Shown here: positions 59,730-64,000 of the stretch, one piece after another
Numbering within the stretch: position 1 is the stretch's first letter
How the letters are laid out: each line of letters starts with the position of its first letter
Assembly (NCBI RefSeq): GCF_034931405.1
Contig: NZ_JAYGHA010000015.1
Coordinates: 1-64,000 of the forward strand
Direction of reading: 5' to 3'
Length of the DNA stretch: 64,000 nt
Source: RDYJ01 sp034931405
GTDB taxonomy: Bacteria > Cyanobacteriota > Cyanobacteriia > Cyanobacteriales > Nostocaceae
Position numbers and translations under genes: made by a program
Notes under the pieces: generated by a model
Told to the model about the DNA's origin: nothing
Databases searched by the model: none
Seen by the model: only the letters and a program-made list of their open reading frames with translations

Positions 59730-60632
59730 ATGAATTCCGAATCAAAACCTTCTCAAACAGCCAACTCGTCTTTTTCAATGGACGATTTTGCCAAAGCACT
59801 GGAAAAACACGACTACCAATTTCAAAAGGGACAAGTCGTACATGGTAAGGTGTTTCAACTTGACCATGATGGCGCTTATGTGGATATTGGTGGCAAGTCG
59901 TCCGCTTTTCTGCCCCGCGATGAGGCTTCATTGAGAGCAGTAACTGATTTATCGGAAGTGCTACCGATGAATGAGGAACTAGAGTTTTTGATTATCCGGG
60001 ATCAGGATGCGGAAGGTCAAGTTACCCTTTCTCGCAAGCAGTTGGAAATTCAGCACAATTGGGAGCGACTGCTAGAAATGCAGGAAAATTCCCAGACTGT
60101 CCAAGTGCGGGTTATGGGTGTAAATAAAGGTGGTGTCACTGTGGATGTTCTCTCTTTACGGGGTTTTATTCCGCGATCGCACCTAGCCGAGCGTGATAAC
60201 CTAGAAGCTCTCAAAGGTCAAAATCTCACCGTTGGCTTTTTGGAAGTTAATCGCAACACAAATAAACTCATTCTTTCCCAACGTTTAGCCACTCGTTCTA
60301 GTAATTTCAGTTTATTAGCAGTCGGTCAGTTGGTAGAAGGAAAAGTTACGGGAATTAAGCCTTTTGGTGTATTTGTAGATTTAGATGGCATGAGTGCTTT
60401 ACTACATATCAAACAAGTCAGCCAAAAATTTATTGACTCTTTAGAAAAAGTCTTTCAAATCGGTCAACAAATTAAAGCTGTAATTATTGATTTAGATGAA
60501 GGGAAAGGTCGAGTTGCTATCTCTACCAGAGTATTAGAAAACTACCCCGGTGAAGTGGTAGAAAATATGGCAGAGGTGATGAGTTCAGCAGAAGCTCGTG
60601 CTAACCGTGCAGCTAATAAATCGGCAGAATAA
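59730..60632 (+). CDS. 30S ribosomal protein S1-like RNA-binding protein
   Basis: A 300-residue protein with three S1 OB-fold domains: about 35-104 (G-K-V-F-Q-L-D-H-D-G-A-Y-V-D-I-G), about 115-182 (V-M-G-V-N-K-G-G-V-T-V-D), and about 193-262 (V-E-G-K-V-T-G-I-K-P-F-G-V-F-V-D-L). Cyanobacterial S1 homologues are short like this one, in contrast to the six-domain enteric S1. It binds mRNA at the small subunit or acts as a general RNA chaperone. The tail is Ala-rich. Confidence 0.88.
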   Translation: MNSESKPSQTANSSFSMDDFAKALEKHDYQFQKGQVVHGKVFQLDHDGAYVDIGGKSSAFLPRDEASLRAVTDLSEVLPMNEELEFLIIRDQDAEGQVTLSRKQLEIQHNWERLLEMQENSQTVQVRVMGVNKGGVTVDVLSLRGFIPRSHLAERDNLEALKGQNLTVGFLEVNRNTNKLILSQRLATRSSNFSLLAVGQLVEGKVTGIKPFGVFVDLDGMSALLHIKQVSQKFIDSLEKVFQIGQQIKAVIIDLDEGKGRVAISTRVLENYPGEVVENMAEVMSSAEARANRAANKSAE

Positions 60633-60696
60633 GTGATTGGGGATTGGGGATTGCTATTTCTTGGTAAGTATTCAACTATAGTAATCGTTCATATCC

Positions 60697-60762
60697 AGAT
60701 CCCCGACTTCTGAGAGTAATTTATCATTTATGGACACAATAAATAAAAGAAGTCGGGGATCT
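60697..60762. repeat. Dispersed CCCCGACTTC hairpin element, copy 4
   Basis: AGATCCCCGACTTC and GAAGTCGGGGATCT enclose TTTATCATTTATGGACACAA, the same orientation as copy 1. The flank AATCGTTCATA-CCAGATC is shared with copy 1. A GGGGATT STRR precedes at 60637-60651. Confidence 0.85.
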
Positions 60763-60793
60763 GATCGCCTTACCATAAAGCAATTAAAAATAA

Positions 60794-60832
60794 TACAGCG
60801 CCAATCCCTCTATGGTGAAGGCTGACGCTGTA
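60794..60832. terminator. Hairpin in the S1/YqeG spacer
   Basis: TACAGCG (60794-60800) pairs with CGCTGTA (60826-60832), with further GCC/GGC pairing inside. No strong T-tract follows. It may terminate the S1 transcript; the spacer (60633-60968) holds no gene. Confidence 0.4.
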
Positions 60833-60968
60833 CTGCTTTATACTTATCTGTTATCAGTTAGGGTCTTTATTTGCTTGACCCAATGTTATTAATACTTATA
60901 ATCTCCGATTTTTCAGAAAACTCTAGATTTCTTAAGTATTTCTTTAGGTTTACTTTTGTAACGATTTA

Positions 60969-61508
60969 TCAATGTTTATTAATTGTTGTGTGCTTGGAAG
61001 TAATAGAAGCACCGAGTATTTCTGATACCCAAACTTCAAAGTTACGAATAGGATGAGAACGGAGGACAGCATCAGCATGAACAATTGGTTCAACTAAAAT
61101 ACTAAACATTCCTAAGCGATTACCTACTATGATATCAGTAAATAAGCGATCGCCTACCATTCCCACTTGATGTGCAGGTAAATTCATTCCTGTCAATGCT
61201 GCCTTAATTTTACGGCGTGAGGGTTTAGCCGCACCCAGATAATAAGGGATATTAAGAGAATTGGCAATACTACCAATTCGCGCTTCACTTAAATTATTGC
61301 TGACCAACCACAATGCCGCAAAGCTACGGATTTCTTCTACCCATTGTTGTAATTCTGGGGAAGCTGCACTCGCAGTAATTGGTACTAAAGTGTCATCTAC
61401 ATCCAACACCAATCCTTTTAGCCCATATTGTTGGATAATATCTGGTGTCAGGTTTAGCACTGAACCGTCTAAAGTCAAGTCAGGTTGTAAGAGATTATTC
61501 CAAGTCAT
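60969..61508 (-). CDS. YqeG-family HAD phosphatase
   Basis: A 179-residue HAD superfamily subclass IIIA phosphatase. The nucleophile Asp36 and acid Asp38 are in L-V-L-D-V-D-D-T-L; motif II Ser is in L-V-S-N-N, and later K-P-S-R-R-K-I and V-G-D-R-L-F-T-D-I. Relatives dephosphorylate phosphatidylglycerophosphate in some bacteria and plastids (PGP phosphatase), so a phosphatidylglycerol role is plausible, which matters for thylakoids. Confidence 0.88.
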   Translation of the reverse strand: MTWNNLLQPDLTLDGSVLNLTPDIIQQYGLKGLVLDVDDTLVPITASAASPELQQWVEEIRSFAALWLVSNNLSEARIGSIANSLNIPYYLGAAKPSRRKIKAALTGMNLPAHQVGMVGDRLFTDIIVGNRLGMFSILVEPIVHADAVLRSHPIRNFEVWVSEILGASITSKHTTINKH

Positions 61509-61617
61509 AATAATTGATACAGCAGAATTCAGGAGTAGAACCCTATGGTGACATAGCTTTGGGATGAAATTTTGTACATTATGTACTTACAATATGCTTT
61601 AATTCGTAAACAAAATA

Positions 61618-61650
61618 CCACTGCCAATCACAGTATAAGATTAGCAATGG
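61618..61650 (-). terminator. Terminator after the DUF3727 gene
   Basis: On the minus strand CCATTGCTAATC pairs with GATTGGCAGTGG over 12 bp (two G-U pairs) around a 9-base loop, followed by TATTTTGTTT. It is 24 bases after the stop codon. Confidence 0.7.
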
Positions 61651-61673
61651 CAAAATTAGTTTTCAGTTATGAA

Positions 61674-62252
61674 TTATTCAACCTGATTAAACAGATGTTC
61701 TTCTAATAAAGGTTGAACTTTCCGAAATTCTTCAGGAGAGAGTAATTCAGGCTTACCTGTTTTGGTAATTCGGGCAAAAAATAGCAGCGGGTCGAGGGGT
61801 GTATAAACTGCATACTCCTGATTCTGATGATAAAAACTGGCAAGTAGCTGTAGTTGTTCTGGTTCTAAATCTGCTTCTTGATCTTCATCTTCGATTTCGA
61901 GGGTAAAAATTTCCGATTCTTCTACTGGCGGCAACTCACCTACTACTGTCAAAGCATAAGCAGTATTTCTAATAATTAGATTCTGCTCAGAAAGAACTGC
62001 TTGTGCGGTACTAAAAAGTTCATCAATTGTGGCATCATCTTCCACCAAAATTGCTTCTTCTTCTTCACCGTCACCTTGCCAAGCAAAAATTTCTATGGGG
62101 GAGTCAACAGGTAGAAGTAAAATATATTCCTGCCCGTCTACGGAAAGTGAATGCTCAACATAACATTCGAGCGATCGCCCTTTTTCATCTGTCAAAGTAA
62201 TAGCAGCAGCGTCAGTACGATCATTTTCTTCAGAAAATTCAGAGGAATACAT
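61674..62252 (-). CDS. DUF3727 (DUF1292-like) protein
   Basis: A 192-residue acidic protein from the ATG at 62252 (M-Y-S-S-E-F); ATGs at 62258 and 62276 would extend it. Residues about 10-60 (I-T-L-T-D-E-K-G-R-S-L-E-C-Y-V-E-H-S-L) resemble DUF1292, and the C-terminal half (Y-A-L-T-V-V-G-E-L-P-P and Y-A-V-Y-T-P-L-D-P-L-L-F-F-A) is DUF3727. Such proteins are conserved in cyanobacteria and plants with unknown function. It follows ruvX on the same strand after 110 bases. Confidence 0.82.
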   Translation of the reverse strand: MYSSEFSEENDRTDAAAITLTDEKGRSLECYVEHSLSVDGQEYILLLPVDSPIEIFAWQGDGEEEEAILVEDDATIDELFSTAQAVLSEQNLIIRNTAYALTVVGELPPVEESEIFTLEIEDEDQEADLEPEQLQLLASFYHQNQEYAVYTPLDPLLFFARITKTGKPELLSPEEFRKVQPLLEEHLFNQVE

Positions 62253-62385
62253 AGTCATAATATGTAAATTTATCAATATCCCTAACTATGGAATTTATTG
62301 AACTGTTTTATGGTATCTAATGTCAACATTTTTCTGTGATTTTCTATATTTTTAACTATTGAACACTATATCACGTTCACAGGTA

Positions 62386-62862
62386 TCAATCTTCAAAAAA
62401 TCCTACGGATCTGTTAGAGGTATTACGTCTAGCATCTAACCACTGTTGCAAAATCAAAGCTGCGGCCTTACGGTCAATCAGTCCCTTATGACGTGATGGC
62501 GAGCGATTTTCTGCAATTAGCAGTTGTTCAGCTTGAAAAGAAGTTAATCGCTCATCCACATATTCCACAGGTAGTTTCAGAGCCTGAGTTAACCTATTTG
62601 TAAATTTTTGGACGTGACGAGCTTGAAACCCCAGCGAGCCATCCATTGTATAAGGTAGACCAACCACCAGAAGTTGCACTTGGCGCTCTTTCACAATTTG
62701 CTGTATTTTTTCCACATCTTCCGGGAAGGATTTGCGCTCAATTGTAGTGAGACCCGTGGCAATCAAACCAGTACCATCGCATCCAGCCAGGCCAATGCGT
62801 TTACTACCAACATCAACCCCCAAGGCTGATATAAAAGATTTTGATGGCGACTCAAGTATCAC
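62386..62862 (-). CDS. ruvX: RuvX/YqgF Holliday junction resolvase-like nuclease
   Basis: A 158-residue RNase H-fold protein. The first catalytic Asp is in A-L-G-V-D-V-G-S-K-R-I-G, with V-V-G-L-P-Y-T-M-D-G, Y-V-D-E-R-L-T-S and D-R-K-A-A-A-L-I-L. Members resolve junctions or help pre-16S rRNA processing (YqgF). The start is a GTG immediately after the stop of the GNAT gene (TAG-GTG), so the two genes are directly joined. Confidence 0.9.
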   Translation of the reverse strand: MILESPSKSFISALGVDVGSKRIGLAGCDGTGLIATGLTTIERKSFPEDVEKIQQIVKERQVQLLVVGLPYTMDGSLGFQARHVQKFTNRLTQALKLPVEYVDERLTSFQAEQLLIAENRSPSRHKGLIDRKAAALILQQWLDARRNTSNRSVGFFED

Positions 62863-64000
62863 CTAATTATTCTCCTGCTGTGCCTCTGGTGGTTCAGATG
62901 GGCGAGATTTATCCAGATTATGAGATTGAGATTTTTGATGGCCAAAAACAACAATTTCCGACTTAGTTGGGACTGGACGGTCTGAAGTGGGCTGTTGTTT
63001 AGGAATCCATGACATTCCCCCTGGGATGGGTTTACGTGCTGGTTGTAGTCCTTGCAACACTTCTGTCCACTGAATTCCTTCCAAAGAAACCAATTTCGAT
63101 TCCCGGATTTTATGCCAAACTGAGCGCGACATAATCAGGGTATGCTCAATGCGCTTGGCAGCAATTCTTTCCAAATATTCTTCCCGCTCTGGCTGATAAT
63201 CTGAAGATGCTAATTGTAAACCCTGTTGGGGAAAATCCTGAGCGATGCGGGCTAATTGAGACAACAATTCTGGATACAACCAAGTATAAGCTGGGTGAAC
63301 CGTCAGAGTCGCTACATGAGGATTTTCACCTTTGCGGTCAAGTTGCACCTGAAAATAGCCAATAGCTGCTTTGCGCTGGGGTTCAAATACGTAACCGCTG
63401 ACAACTTCTGTTTTTGTCACCCATTGCTTGAAAGCATCAGAGAGAACGCCGAATAAACTGGTTTTGAAGTCATGGGTGTGGCGGTCAAACACCTGGCGTA
63501 CTAAAGGCGGCATGGATGCTGTATCTAGTTGATACAACAATGGCGCATCGGCATTACTGACTGGTAAGAGGTTGGGTAAGTCTGGCTCGGCTTGTGCTAA
63601 TTCCCGCAGTAACTCTGGGCTAATTTCCCAGTAGGTCATTTCTGCTAACCGCTGAAATCCATTTTGCCGATAAAGAGCTAGGGCTTCAATGTCATTAATA
63701 TTAACTTCTAGTAGCCAGGTACGAGCTTCTAAAATTGATTCAAAACAATGCCTAAGTAGTTGTGAGCCTACCCCTTGCTTATCAGCAGTCCGGGCTAACA
63801 TCACCCTGTCAATTCGCCAAGTGCTGCGGGTACGGTTGAACGGTGACACTTGAATCATCCCCAGCAGCATCCGTCCTTGCTCGGCGACAAATCCACAGAA
63901 GCGATACTGAAATGGGTTGGGAAACCAACTCAAAAACTTGAGTAAGCCAAACCAATGACGCAGCCATTGCATGGTAAAAAAGCTGCCCTTGGGAGATAGG
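62863..64000 (-). CDS. GNAT acetyltransferase, 5' end outside window
   Basis: The frame stays open to the window end. An ATG at 63972 gives 369 residues, but the GNAT fold lacks its first strand and helix from that point, so the true start is probably beyond 64000. The acetyl-CoA motif is R-I-D-R-V-M-L-A-R-T-A-D-K-Q-G-V-G-S-Q-L-L; A-L-Y-R-Q-N-G-F-Q-R and M-T-Y-W-E follow. A second region (residues ~195-330) looks like another GNAT-like half, and the C-terminus is disordered and charged. Substrate unknown. ruvX follows directly. Confidence 0.82.
   Translation of the reverse strand, partial: LSPKGSFFTMQWLRHWFGLLKFLSWFPNPFQYRFCGFVAEQGRMLLGMIQVSPFNRTRSTWRIDRVMLARTADKQGVGSQLLRHCFESILEARTWLLEVNINDIEALALYRQNGFQRLAEMTYWEISPELLRELAQAEPDLPNLLPVSNADAPLLYQLDTASMPPLVRQVFDRHTHDFKTSLFGVLSDAFKQWVTKTEVVSGYVFEPQRKAAIGYFQVQLDRKGENPHVATLTVHPAYTWLYPELLSQLARIAQDFPQQGLQLASSDYQPEREEYLERIAAKRIEHTLIMSRSVWHKIRESKLVSLEGIQWTEVLQGLQPARKPIPGGMSWIPKQQPTSDRPVPTKSEIVVFGHQKSQSHNLDKSRPSEPPEAQQENN

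Overview
The window looks like chromosome from a filamentous, heterocyst-forming cyanobacterium (Nostocales). The signs are AT-rich DNA with many HIP1 octamers (GCGATCGC), many short tandemly repeated repeats (STRRs), hairpin repeats and MITEs, an ARTO/cox3-type terminal oxidase set, a Mo-nitrogenase C-terminal-domain protein, an orphan XisI, a Wsp-like chemosensory set and the order asd-dapA-rnj facing tig-clpP-clpX. No rRNA, tRNA, CRISPR array, intact transposase or reverse transcriptase was found. Two runs of N (36026-36134 and 43167-43272) are assembly gaps.

Region by region. (1) 1-7.6 kb is a toxin-antitoxin island: a partial antitoxin, HicAB, an antitoxin whose PIN toxin is cut to nine codons, a PIN protein with a small partner, XisI, a hicA relic, DUF433/DUF5615 and MazEF. 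Embedded in it is a Pepco-domain protein followed by a caspase-FGE/lectin fusion whose last ~40 codons look like a diversity-generating-retroelement (DGR) variable region. (2) 7.6-15.8 kb is a Wsp-like chemosensory operon (CheW, CheR-TPR, two MCPs, WspD-like CheW, CheA-REC); one MCP has lost exactly 594 bp that encode its signalling tip. (3) 16.1-18.6 kb holds three tandem VWA proteins and a coiled-coil partner. (4) 18.8-24.3 kb has trxA, a permease-histidine kinase fusion, tmk, holB and a MAPEG protein. (5) 24.9-29.6 kb is an oxidase operon with two DUF2231 membrane proteins and a subunit II lacking the CuA ligands. (6) 29.6-31.5 kb is a tight three-gene operon of unknown function (TIGR04255-like, HEAT-like, unknown). 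(7) 32-36.7 kb has rpmF, a pseudo-orthocaspase, a Mo-nitro_C protein and a ParE-like pair with a frameshifted toxin. (8) 36.8-45.6 kb is housekeeping: RNase J, DapA, Asd, trigger factor, ClpP, ClpX. (9) 45.7-57.6 kb is accessory: a hydrolase, three DUF29 genes, and a large DNA methyltransferase separated from a PLD-SNF2 helicase by a Uma2 protein, a DUF4351 fragment and a MNT/HEPN pair. This is a candidate restriction or DISARM-like defence locus. (10) 57.6-64 kb has a GntR regulator, a dienelactone hydrolase, an S1-domain protein, a YqeG phosphatase, a DUF3727 protein, RuvX and a GNAT acetyltransferase cut by the window end.

The best candidates for something new are the Pepco/caspase/variable-lectin pair with its DGR-like tail, and the methyltransferase + MNT/HEPN + PLD-helicase cluster. 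A recurring theme is repeats reshaping genes: STRRs read through as a CheA linker, and hairpin elements supplying the stop codon and C-terminus of the methyltransferase and of the permease-kinase.
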